Of a stretch of 14,850 bases of DNA, positions 7,449 to 13,085 are shown piece by piece; position 1 is the stretch's first letter; every line of letters starts with the position of its first letter. A model generated the notes under the pieces. That model was not told the origin of the DNA, did not search any database, and saw only the letters and a list, made by a program, of their open reading frames with translations. Both the position numbers and the translations under genes were made by a program. Source of the DNA: an uncultured Thermomicrobiales bacterium (GTDB lineage: Bacteria > Chloroflexota > Chloroflexia > Thermomicrobiales > UBA6265); the NCBI GenBank assembly GCA_902806355.1, contig CADCWI010000110.1, forward strand, positions 1-14,850, in the 5' to 3' direction.

Positions 7449-7667
7449 CTAACGTTCGCCTTCCGTGCTGACATCGACCACCATGTCGGGGATACCATCC
7501 TCGACCGTGAAAGTACGTTGGCATATGGTGCATGTGAGCGATCCAGCACCCACCTCCAGCTTGCCGTGATCGACCGGACACACCAGGATGTCTAGCAAGT
7601 CGCTCGTGATGCCGAGAGACGCGGCAGATCCGTTCGCGGCGTCCGAAGTGTTGGATTCCATGGTCAT
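7449..7667 (-). CDS. Trm112-like zinc-ribbon protein (UPF0434/YcaR type)
   Basis: The product is 72 residues. Residues 23-62 show the Trm112/YcaR core: DLLDILVCPVDHGKL, then LTCTICQRTF and VEDGIPDMV. Cys30, Cys46 and Cys49 are three of the usual four zinc ligands; the position of the second (CPxC in many members) is Asp33 here. In eukaryotes and archaea Trm112 activates several methyltransferases; the bacterial role is poorly defined. ATG 7667 has GAGAGGAG about 7 nt upstream. The first ~20 residues (Ser/Asn/Ala-rich) are an extension. It lies 18 bp after the TPR gene and 25 bp before ruvB, so it is probably co-transcribed with both. Confidence 0.85.
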   Translation of the reverse strand: MTMESNTSDAANGSAASLGITSDLLDILVCPVDHGKLEVGAGSLTCTICQRTFTVEDGIPDMVVDVSTEGER

Positions 7668-7685
7668 GTGGATTCTCCTCTCAGG

Positions 7686-8363
7686 TCAAGCGGGCGGCGG
7701 CGTGGCTGGAGCCGGGCTTCCGGTCGGGGATGCGATCCCGAACGAGGCAAGCTGGGTGGTCGCCCGCTCGGAGATCAGTGTCGTGGGATCGATCTCCGCG
7801 GCCCGCTGATAGTGCACGACCGCCTCTGCCTCTCGCGGCGGTGTCCAGGCACGATACAGCTCCGCCAGATAATAATGCGCTTCCTGGTTGTTGGAGTCGA
7901 GCTCGAGAGCCTTGACGAACTGCAGTTCCGCATCCGCACTCATCCCACCGTCCGCGAGCGCCCGCGCGAACGCGAGTCGGACCCCGGCATCATCCGGCGC
8001 AAGATCGATAGCCCGCTCGTACATTGGAATCGCTTCGCCAAGCCTGCCGGAGTTCCCGAGAAGATTGGCGAGAAGCAGAGTTTCTTCCACGTCATCCGGC
8101 TGGCTGGCGACAACCGTCTGCTGCTCCCCGATCACGCCCTGGTTCGGATCCTCGAAGTTCTCGGCGTCACCGTCATCCGGGGAATCCGTGGAACCGAAGA
8201 GATCTTCCGGCGAAATCGTGACGACCGCAGCTCCCAGCATGCCGCAGATCACCAGTGATGAGACGATCACGAACGCGAGCTGCATTCGTCGCATGCCGGA
8301 CCGTGACGTCCGGTCTCGGCTCAAGGGAAGCTGCGTGCGGGTTGAACGACGACGTTGGCTCAC
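7686..8363 (-). CDS. Membrane-anchored tetratricopeptide-repeat protein
   Basis: The product from GTG 8363 is 225 residues. It starts with an Arg-rich cytoplasmic tail (MSQRRRSTRT...), one membrane segment at about 28-50 (LAFVIVSSLVICGMLGAAVV), an acidic linker (51-75) and three TPR-like repeats (about 91-122, 125-158, 161-195, with AIPMYERAIDLAPDD, AELQFVKALELDSNN and VVHYQRAAEIDP). It ends in a Pro/Ala/Thr tail. The positive-inside rule predicts the TPR part outside the membrane. Such proteins are scaffolds; the partner is unknown. The start is unusual: the GGAGG site at 8384-8388 is correctly spaced from a GTG at 8374 that opens a four-codon ORF, whose TGA overlaps the GTG used here. ATG 8294 is an alternative start without a ribosome site. 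It heads the run leading to ruvB. Confidence 0.8.
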   Translation of the reverse strand: MSQRRRSTRTQLPLSRDRTSRSGMRRMQLAFVIVSSLVICGMLGAAVVTISPEDLFGSTDSPDDGDAENFEDPNQGVIGEQQTVVASQPDDVEETLLLANLLGNSGRLGEAIPMYERAIDLAPDDAGVRLAFARALADGGMSADAELQFVKALELDSNNQEAHYYLAELYRAWTPPREAEAVVHYQRAAEIDPTTLISERATTQLASFGIASPTGSPAPATPPPA

Positions 8364-8375
8364 GGTTGGCTCACG
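8354..8375. repeat. Perfect 11-bp tandem duplication over a start codon
   Basis: GTTGGCTCACG occurs twice head to tail (8354-8364 and 8365-8375). Each copy carries, on the minus strand, the GTG AGC CAA start of the TPR gene. As 11 is not a multiple of three, the first copy is out of frame with the gene. Confidence 0.9.
8360..8374 (-). promoter_or_regulatory. Four-codon leader ORF ahead of the TPR gene
   Basis: GTG AGC CAA CCG TGA (8374-8360) starts 9 nt after a GGAGG site (8388-8384). Its TGA overlaps the GTG of the TPR gene (8363-8361) in a GTGA arrangement, so ribosomes could terminate and restart. It arises from the 11-bp tandem duplication here. Confidence 0.5.
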
Positions 8376-8506
8376 GATGCATGCCTCCAGGTAATAGGTG
8401 TCGCTTGATTGGCCGGTACGGATCAACGGTGCCAGGCGGGAGCCCGGTACGGCAATGTCCGGAGACCAGCTTGTGGCCACCTTACCAAAATCCGGGCGAA
8501 CCGGCT

Positions 8507-8536
8507 TTGCGAATGCCCTGACGGACCTGATATACT
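8507..8536 (+). promoter_or_regulatory. Promoter of the tRNA/RNase P RNA unit
   Basis: TTGCGA (8507-8512) and TATACT (8531-8536) are 18 bp apart. The transcript should start around 8543, some 18 bp before tRNA-Thr. Confidence 0.65.
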
Positions 8537-8560
8537 GCGACCGCTCTAGCGGGAGCGAGC

Positions 8561-8633
8561 GCCGGCCTAGCTCAGTTGGTAGAGCAGCTGTTTCGTAAAC
8601 AGCAGGTCGTCGGTTCGAGTCCGACGGTCGGCT
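8561..8633 (+). tRNA. tRNA-Thr (anticodon CGT)
   Basis: The 73-nt sequence folds as a standard cloverleaf: acceptor GCCGGCC with GGTCGGC (one G-U pair), D-arm CTAGCTCAGTTGGTAGAGC, anticodon stem GCTGT/ACAGC with loop TTCGTAA and anticodon CGT, and T-arm GTCGG-TTCGAGT-CCGAC. It reads codon ACG. The discriminator is T and CCA is not encoded. It is the first gene of the stable-RNA unit. Confidence 0.96.
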
Positions 8634-8657
8634 CCCGACGACCCCCTAGACAGCCAC

Positions 8658-8741
8658 GCCGAAGTGGCGGAACCGGCAGACGCGCTACGTTCAGGGCGTA
8701 GTGGGAGTAATCCCGTGGGAGTTCAAATCTCCCCTTCGGCA
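8658..8741 (+). tRNA. tRNA-Leu (anticodon CAG)
   Basis: The 84-nt class II tRNA has acceptor GCCGAAG/CTTCGGC, anticodon stem CTACG/CGTAG with loop TTCAGGG (anticodon CAG, codon CTG), a long variable arm (GGGAGTAATCCC) and T-arm GGGAG-TTCAAAT-CTCCC. The discriminator is A, as leucine tRNAs require, and CCA is not encoded. It lies 24 bp after tRNA-Thr. Confidence 0.96.
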
Positions 8742-8800
8742 CGAGTCGGCGCGGTATCGTCCATAATGCCGGCTGACGCACATTGACAAGCGAACCCCAG

Positions 8801-9159
8801 CATCGTTGAGGGGAAGAAGGATGATCGCTGACCCGCTTGCGGGCCAGAGGAAAGTCCGGGCTGCACAGAGCAAGGGTGCCCGGTGAAAGCCGGGGAGACA
8901 CGATGCGTCGTGTCGACAGTCCAGATCGGCGCGTCTGTAAGGGGCGCGAGAGCAACAGAAACCATTCCCGGGGCCCAGGTCTCCGGGCTGAAAAGGGTAA
9001 TCCTCCCCGCAGCAATCTCCGATTCGGCCGCTTGCAGGCTGCTCGCCGAGGCCGGAAGTCGAGAGCAGTCACCGAGGCGACGACGTGACCAGCCTTTATC
9101 GGTTGAGAGAGATGATCATCACGAACAGAACCCGGCTTACTCTCTTCCCCTCAACGATG
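8801..9159 (+). ncRNA. rnpB: RNase P RNA (bacterial type A)
   Basis: This is the catalytic RNA that removes 5' leaders from tRNA precursors. The 5' conserved block GAGGAAAGTCCGGGCT lies at about 8849-8864 and its partner ACAGAACCCGGCTTAC at 9125-9140; together they form the P4 core. The conserved ACAGAAACC lies near 8955. A 17-bp P1 helix closes the molecule: CATCGTTGAGGGGAAGA (8801-8817) with 9143-9159, perfectly complementary. Total length is about 359 nt, normal for type A. It is followed after only 7 nt by tRNA-His, so RNase P cleavage of that tRNA would also trim this RNA's own 3' end. Transcription probably comes from the promoter before tRNA-Thr. Confidence 0.97.
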
Positions 9160-9167
9160 TGCCTGTG

Positions 9168-9240
9168 GTGCCTTTAGCTCATTCGGCAGAGCGCCGGTCT
9201 GTGGATCCGGAGGTGACGGGTTCGATCCCCGTAAGGCACC
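9168..9240 (+). tRNA. tRNA-His (anticodon GTG)
   Basis: The acceptor GTGCCTT (9168-9174) pairs with AAGGCAC (9233-9239). The base at 9167 is G, which can pair with C73 (9240) as the G-1 identity element of histidine tRNAs. The anticodon loop CTGTGGA carries GTG (codons CAC/CAT) and the T-arm is ACGGG-TTCGATC-CCCGT. The anticodon stem CCGGT/TCCGG has a U31-U39 mismatch next to the loop. CCA is not encoded. With its GUN anticodon it is an expected target of queuosine modification. Confidence 0.95.
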
Positions 9241-9251
9241 CCCAGCTTGTG

Positions 9252-9290
9252 CAAAAGCGCCGGTCGTCGCAAGGACGACCGGCGCTTTTG
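9252..9290. terminator. Strong bidirectional terminator
   Basis: CAAAAGCGCCGGTCGTC (9252-9268) and its exact complement at 9274-9290 form a 17-bp stem with a 5-nt loop (GCAAG). The ends supply CTTTTG in either direction. It closes the tRNA/RNase P unit on + and touches the stop codon of the membrane protein gene on -. Confidence 0.92.
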
Positions 9291-9854
9291 TCATGCCCGT
9301 CGATGTGGGCTCGTGGGCGAGAATCTGCCTTCGTCGGGATCAGATCGGTGGGCCTTGATCGACATGGCCGCATACCCTCCAGCCAGCGCCGCAACGACCA
9401 TCACGATCGGAACGATCGCGGCGGTTGGTGGTGGATCCGACCGAATGCCGGGCTCGGTGCCCATCAGGGAGCGCACCGTCGCCTTGAGGACCGCCGTCCC
9501 GATGTGAAATGGCAGATAGAGCGCAGGGACCAGCGTCACCCAAAGCAGCTCGCGATTCTGGGCAAGCGTCCCCACCACTATCCCCGCACTCCCGAATCCG
9601 ACAGCCGCGAGGATGAGATCAGACGGTCGCACCACGAACGCCACCACAGCCGTGAGGCCGATGACAGCGGCCCAGGTCATGTATTGGCGTGATGATCTGA
9701 CCGCGGCGCTGACCAGCATTCCCGCGGCCAGGAACCAGCCGATGCCACCGAACGCGTTGAGAGCCCGGCCAACGTCGCCGCCCGCAAGGATTGACGCCGC
9801 CACCACGAGCGTCGCGAGAACGAGAAGCGCGGTGCCAGATCGTTCCAGTCCCAT
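9291..9854 (-). CDS. Polytopic membrane protein of unknown function
   Basis: The 187-residue product has about six hydrophobic segments (residues 8-25, 33-52, 59-76, 78-98, 103-123 and 144-164), with Arg-bearing links such as VRSSRQ and KATVRS. No signature residues point to transport or catalysis, so I assign no function. It ends in a hydrophilic tail rich in Ser, Pro and Arg. ATG 9854 (MGLERSGTALLVLATL) has AGGA about 7 nt upstream; a start at 9899 would add a polar 15-residue leader without a ribosome site. It appears to be a single-gene unit sharing its terminator with the convergent RNA unit. Confidence 0.75.
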   Translation of the reverse strand: MGLERSGTALLVLATLVVAASILAGGDVGRALNAFGGIGWFLAAGMLVSAAVRSSRQYMTWAAVIGLTAVVAFVVRPSDLILAAVGFGSAGIVVGTLAQNRELLWVTLVPALYLPFHIGTAVLKATVRSLMGTEPGIRSDPPPTAAIVPIVMVVAALAGGYAAMSIKAHRSDPDEGRFSPTSPHRRA

Positions 9855-10111
9855 CGTATCGTCCTGTTTCTCCTGTGCCAGCTCCTGGCTTCTCCACACT
9901 CGGTATCACCACCAGCCCGCGTCGCATAACCATGGATTCTTGAATGGACGTGACGCGCAAACCGACAGCCGCCGCATCGGCGTCATTACACCATGCGATG
10001 ACTCGCCGAGAAGAGAGCCCCTCGCCCCAGGACCATTGTTCCAGATGCGTGCGCCGCTGAACGGTATGCGTGCCGGATGTTCAACCATCCGCGCCTGACT
10101 CCCGGCCAATC
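9855..10111. other. Non-coding spacer between divergent units
   Basis: About 257 bp between the membrane protein gene (-) and the tRNA-Arg promoter (+). I see no RNA gene, repeat or credible small ORF in it. It must hold the promoter of the membrane protein gene, but no clear -35/-10 pair stands out. Confidence 0.5.
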
Positions 10112-10140
10112 CTGACATGCCTATAGCAGGCTGCTATACT
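10112..10140 (+). promoter_or_regulatory. Promoter of tRNA-Arg and cinA with an overlapping palindrome
   Basis: CTGACA (10112-10117) and TATACT (10135-10140) are 17 bp apart, with TGC before the -10 (extended). The spacer and -10 contain a perfect palindrome, TATAGCAG-G-CTGCTATA (10122-10138), which covers four bases of the -10 box. It could be an operator for a repressor, or chance. tRNA-Arg begins 22 bp downstream. Confidence 0.75.
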
Positions 10141-10162
10141 CCGCGGAGGTCATCCTCAACAT

Positions 10163-10235
10163 GCCCTCGTAGCTCAACGGATAGAGCGCTTGGCTTCGGA
10201 CCAAGAGGTTGGGGGTTCGAGTCCCTCCGAGGGTA
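10163..10235 (+). tRNA. tRNA-Arg (anticodon TCG)
   Basis: The 73-nt cloverleaf has acceptor GCCCTCG/CGAGGGT (with a G1-U72 wobble), D-arm TAGCTCAACGGATAGAGC, anticodon stem CTTGG/CCAAG with loop CTTCGGA (anticodon TCG, codon CGA) and T-arm GGGGG-TTCGAGT-CCCTC. The discriminator is A and CCA is not encoded. cinA follows 47 bp later with no terminator in between. Confidence 0.95.
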
Positions 10236-10242
10236 CCTCCGT

Positions 10243-10262
10243 GCGCCACCCCAATGTGGCGC
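10243..10262 (+). repeat. Hairpin between tRNA-Arg and cinA
   Basis: GCGCCAC (10243-10249) pairs with GTGGCGC (10256-10262) around a 6-nt loop. No T-run follows, so it is not a full terminator. It may guide 3' trimming of the tRNA or protect the 5' end of the cinA message after the tRNA is cut out. Confidence 0.5.
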
Positions 10263-10282
10263 CATACACCGAAAGACGGAAC

Positions 10283-11482
10283 ATGCGGGCCTACATCCTC
10301 TCCATTGGCTCGGAGCTTCTCCTCGGTCAATTGACCGACACCAACGCGACGTATCTCGCCCAGGAGCTGTCGGCGGTCGGTATCGATCTCGTTCATGTCA
10401 CCCATGTCGGCGATGATCACCAGCAGCTTGCGGATGCGATCCGACACGCGCTCTCGCTGGCAGATTTCGTGATCTGCTCCGGGGGTGTCGGCCCGACCGA
10501 TGATGACCTGACCCGTGAAGCGATTGCAGACGTTGTTGGGGAAACGCCGGAGATCGATCCGGACCTGCTGGTCGATCTCAAGGGATTCTTTCGCGGTCGC
10601 GGCCAGGATATGCCCGAGCGGAACGCGAAGCAGGCATGGGTCATTCCGTCGGCGAGGATTCTTCCGAACCCGGTTGGCACGGCGCCAGGCTGGTTTGTCG
10701 AAACGGATCGTGGCGGACCGAAGATCATCGTGGCGATGCCCGGTGTTCCCCGGGAGATGTTCAGGATGTGGAAGGAGCAAGCGCTTCCCCGCCTCCAGGA
10801 ACGCGCTGGTCAGCGCGTGATCGATTCGATCATCGTCAAGACAATCGGAATCGGCGAGTCGGCGGCGGAACAGGTGCTTCATGATCTCGTGCTCCGCGCC
10901 GATCCTGTCGTCGCGACGTATGCCAAGGATGACGGCGTCCACGTGCGGATCACCGCGGTCGGCGACGATACCGCGGAAACCCGTGCGCGTCGCGACAGCG
11001 GGCTCGCCGAGGTCCGGGAGCGACTCCGGCGGTATATCTGGGGGGTGGACTCCGACACCCTTCCGGGCGTGATCGCCGACCGGATCCGCGTCCGCGGCCT
11101 GAAGCTCGGTGTGATCGAACATGGCACTGGTGGGGCGTTCACGCTGCTGCTGAGCGGCGATCCCGTTACGTCGGACGCCCTTGCGGGATCCACGGTCGAG
11201 CCGTTCGTCGCCGACATGGCGGGAGACGGCAAGGCTCTGGCATTGAAACTCGCACGCGAGGCGCGGGGCATGAATGGTGCATCGCTCGGTGCCGCCATCG
11301 TCTTCACCGGCTCCTTGCTGGATCTCGGCCTCGTTACCGGCGATCTCAACGTCGCCGTTCAACGCGATGGATCCGAGCCAACGCTCCTCGCGCCAGCGAC
11401 CCTGCGCTCGACGTTGGCCGAAGTGCAGCGTCGGGCAGCACTCCACACCGCCGACGCGCTTCGCCAATACCTTGCGACCTGA
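10283..11482 (+). CDS. cinA: CinA family protein with degenerate deamidase domain
   Basis: CinA proteins join an N-terminal MoCF-like domain (COG1058, linked to ADP-ribose pyrophosphatase activity) to a C-terminal NMN deamidase domain (PncC). Start ATG 10283 gives 399 residues beginning MRAYILSIGSELLLGQLTDTN; SGGVGPTDDDLT (66-77) and MPGVPREM (152-159) are standard for the first domain, which looks intact. In the second domain the canonical ESCTGG motif reads EHGTGG (279-284), so the catalytic serine is histidine. The segment normally bearing the YSNxxK lysine is also not recognisable. Some fold markers remain (VFTGSL, NVAVQRDG). Deamidase activity is probably lost. The gene follows tRNA-Arg and appears to be read from its promoter; the ribosome site is weak (ACGGA). 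Confidence 0.92.
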   Translation: MRAYILSIGSELLLGQLTDTNATYLAQELSAVGIDLVHVTHVGDDHQQLADAIRHALSLADFVICSGGVGPTDDDLTREAIADVVGETPEIDPDLLVDLKGFFRGRGQDMPERNAKQAWVIPSARILPNPVGTAPGWFVETDRGGPKIIVAMPGVPREMFRMWKEQALPRLQERAGQRVIDSIIVKTIGIGESAAEQVLHDLVLRADPVVATYAKDDGVHVRITAVGDDTAETRARRDSGLAEVRERLRRYIWGVDSDTLPGVIADRIRVRGLKLGVIEHGTGGAFTLLLSGDPVTSDALAGSTVEPFVADMAGDGKALALKLAREARGMNGASLGAAIVFTGSLLDLGLVTGDLNVAVQRDGSEPTLLAPATLRSTLAEVQRRAALHTADALRQYLAT

Positions 11483-11699
11483 CAGGTACCATGGACACCG
11501 GGTGCTCCCTCACCCCCGAGGAACCTGCAGGGACAATCTGGAATTGACCGGGGTGAACCCTTGCCTCACCGCTCGTGGTCGAATTCGGCGCCCGTCATGC
11601 CAGCCGCACCGGGCGGCTGCATCGGCAAAGAGCCGCTTGTGAATTCCGGGGCACGGCTCTGCATTCGCCAGTCCATCGTCCGGAGTCCTCAGAGACCCT
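11483..11699. other. Convergent spacer with a possible weak terminator
   Basis: 217 bp between the 3' ends of cinA (+) and ybeY (-). AGAGCCG (11629-11635) and CGGCTCT (11654-11660) form a 7-bp stem with an 18-nt loop. Read on the minus strand the stem is followed by TT, so it may be a weak terminator for the ybeY unit. I see no gene here. Confidence 0.35.
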
Positions 11700-12179
11700 T
11701 TACGGTCGTGGAATCTCGCCTTGCCATGCCCTCAGGAGGTCGTGCTGACGGGCGAGCATCCCATCACGCTCCGCATCGGTGTGGTCGTCCCAGCCCAGCA
11801 GGTGAAGCACGCCGTGAGCGACGAGGAAAAGCAACTCGTCCGCTGTCGTCCACCCTGCCGGCCCGGCATTCTCCCGCGCCCGGTCAACCGAGATCACCAG
11901 ATCGCCGCCGGCCGCGTCTTCGATGACGCCGGGAAACGCCTCGTCGGAGCCGTCATACGGAAACGTCATGATGTCCGTCGGAGCGTCGATCCGCATGAAG
12001 TCGCGATGCATCCGCTGGATCTCGGCATCAGAAGTGAACTGTATGGCGATGCTCCAATTCCCGCTGGCGTCCTCCTCAACGAGGACATGCCGGATCAGCC
12101 CCGTGAGGTGGGCCTCAGACGCGGCCTCCGGCACGTCGACATCACTCGCAAGCTGTACATCGAGCGACATATTGCTCAT
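11700..12179 (-). CDS. ybeY: Endoribonuclease YbeY (rRNA maturation factor)
   Basis: YbeY is a zinc-dependent single-strand endoribonuclease acting in 16S rRNA 3' end maturation and ribosome quality control. The 159-residue product has SIAIQFTSDAEIQRMHRDFMRID (43-65), TDIMTFPYD (68-76), GDLVISVDRA (92-101) and the metal site AHGVLHLLGWDDH (121-133). The usual motif is HGxLHLxGYDH; here WDDH puts the third histidine one residue later, or lets Asp132 take its place. ATG 12179 overlaps the TGA of the upstream YqeY-like gene (ATGA), so translation is coupled. It ends the - strand unit HIT-YqeY-YbeY. Confidence 0.95.
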   Translation of the reverse strand: MSNMSLDVQLASDVDVPEAASEAHLTGLIRHVLVEEDASGNWSIAIQFTSDAEIQRMHRDFMRIDAPTDIMTFPYDGSDEAFPGVIEDAAGGDLVISVDRARENAGPAGWTTADELLFLVAHGVLHLLGWDDHTDAERDGMLARQHDLLRAWQGEIPRP

Positions 12180-12625
12180 TTGGGCGCAAGGGCCGCTCGT
12201 ACCGCCGAAGACAGCCTTGTGCCGTCGGCGCGACCTTCGCTTCGCCTGGAGAGCAGCCCCATGACCTTGCCCATGTCCTTGGGCGTCTCCGCACCCACTT
12301 CCGCGATTCCCTCGCGTACGAAGGTTTCCAGCTCCTCATCGGTCATCTGCTGCGGCAGATAGCGCTCCAGAATGGCGAGTTGTGCCGACTCCTTGCCGGC
12401 GAGATCGTCACGACCGCCAGCGCGGAACTGTTCGATCGCATCCCGCCGCTGCTTCGCTTGGGAGCGAAGAACCGCCAGCTCTTCCTCCTCGGTCAACGAT
12501 TCGCGCTTGTCGATCTCCGCATTCTTGACCGCGGAGAGCAGGAACCGGATCGTATCCCGGAGTTCCACCTCCCTGTAGCGCATCGCCTGTTTAAGGTCAT
12601 TCGACAGCCGTTCCCGGAGTGTCAC
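12176..12625 (-). CDS. yqeY: GatB/YqeY domain-containing protein
   Basis: The 149-residue product is a stand-alone YqeY protein, related to the tRNA-binding tail of the GatB amidotransferase subunit. It begins LRERLSNDLKQAMRYREVELRDTIRFLLSA, continues with EEEELAVLRSQAKQRRDAIEQF and YLPQQMTDEEL, and ends with MGKVMGLLSRRSEGRADGTRLSSAVRAAL, all standard. Its cellular role is not established; tRNA binding is inferred from the GatB tail. GTG 12625 is preceded by an AAAGAGG site. It lies 43 bp after the HIT gene and overlaps ybeY by 4 bp. Confidence 0.93.
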   Translation of the reverse strand: MTLRERLSNDLKQAMRYREVELRDTIRFLLSAVKNAEIDKRESLTEEEELAVLRSQAKQRRDAIEQFRAGGRDDLAGKESAQLAILERYLPQQMTDEELETFVREGIAEVGAETPKDMGKVMGLLSRRSEGRADGTRLSSAVRAALAPK

Positions 12626-12668
12626 CGTGTGTGCCTCTTTCCTCTTCGATACGAATCCTGGCGGGGGT

Positions 12669-13019
12669 TCAGGCGAGCGCGCTCAGCGGTCGTCCCCCGA
12701 GCAGGTGCCAGTGCAGGTGGAATACCGTCTGTCCGGCGTCCGGTCCCACATTGGTCAACAACCTGAATCCCGCGTCATCGATGCCCCGTTGCGTGGCAAT
12801 CTCGTTGGCAGCCTCCAGGATCTCACCCAGCAACGCATCGTGCTCGCGGGTCAGAGCTGCGATACTCGTCAGGTGCCGCTTCGGCACGATCAACACGTGA
12901 GTCGGGGCCTGCGGCGCCACGTCATCGAACGCCACGACCGAATCCGTCTCGACTAGGAACGGCGTCTGGAAATTCCCGGCGGCGATCTGGCAAAAGATGC
13001 AATCCCGTTCGTCCGTCAT
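12669..13019 (-). CDS. HIT family nucleotide-binding protein (HINT type)
   Basis: HIT proteins hydrolyse nucleoside phosphoramidates and related nucleotides. From ATG 13019 the product is 116 residues: CIFCQIAAG (7-15) with the Cys pair typical of HINT, FDDVAPQAPTHVLIVPKRHL (31-50) and the triad motif HLHWHLLGGR (101-110), where H101, H103 and H105 form HxHxH and the last is the nucleophile. I prefer ATG 13019, with GGGAGG 11 nt upstream, over ATG 13055, which would add 12 polar residues. It heads the HIT-YqeY-YbeY unit and is divergent from fpg, the two starts lying 66 bp apart. Confidence 0.95.
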   Translation of the reverse strand: MTDERDCIFCQIAAGNFQTPFLVETDSVVAFDDVAPQAPTHVLIVPKRHLTSIAALTREHDALLGEILEAANEIATQRGIDDAGFRLLTNVGPDAGQTVFHLHWHLLGGRPLSALA

Positions 13020-13085
13020 GGCTGATCGAGCCTCCCGATCCGGTGTATTTTTCATCGACAGCCAATCCAGTCATTCCGAGAGAGT

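Noticed and set aside
8572..9072. Minus-strand frame across tRNA-Thr, tRNA-Leu and RNase P RNA (with VGLEPTTC)
   Set aside because: It is entirely opposite stable RNA genes; the motifs come from antisense tRNA.
9179..9394. Minus-strand frame containing LTGIEPVTSGSTDRRS
   Set aside because: It is the antisense reading of tRNA-His and the terminator, a common false protein in databases.
8883..9692. 269-codon + strand frame
   Set aside because: It runs through RNase P RNA, tRNA-His and a terminator and then opposite the membrane protein gene, so it is not coding.
10121..11467. A 448-codon open frame on the minus strand opposite cinA
   Set aside because: It is antisense to a clear CinA gene and runs into tRNA-Arg, where it reads GGTRTPNLLVRSQALYPL, a well-known false translation of antisense tRNA-Arg. 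High GC codon bias keeps the opposite strand open.
11483..11699. Two GAATTC sites 60 bp apart and several short GC hairpins, considered as a riboswitch or repeat element
   Set aside because: No riboswitch consensus or true repeat was found; only one weak terminator-like stem is worth recording.
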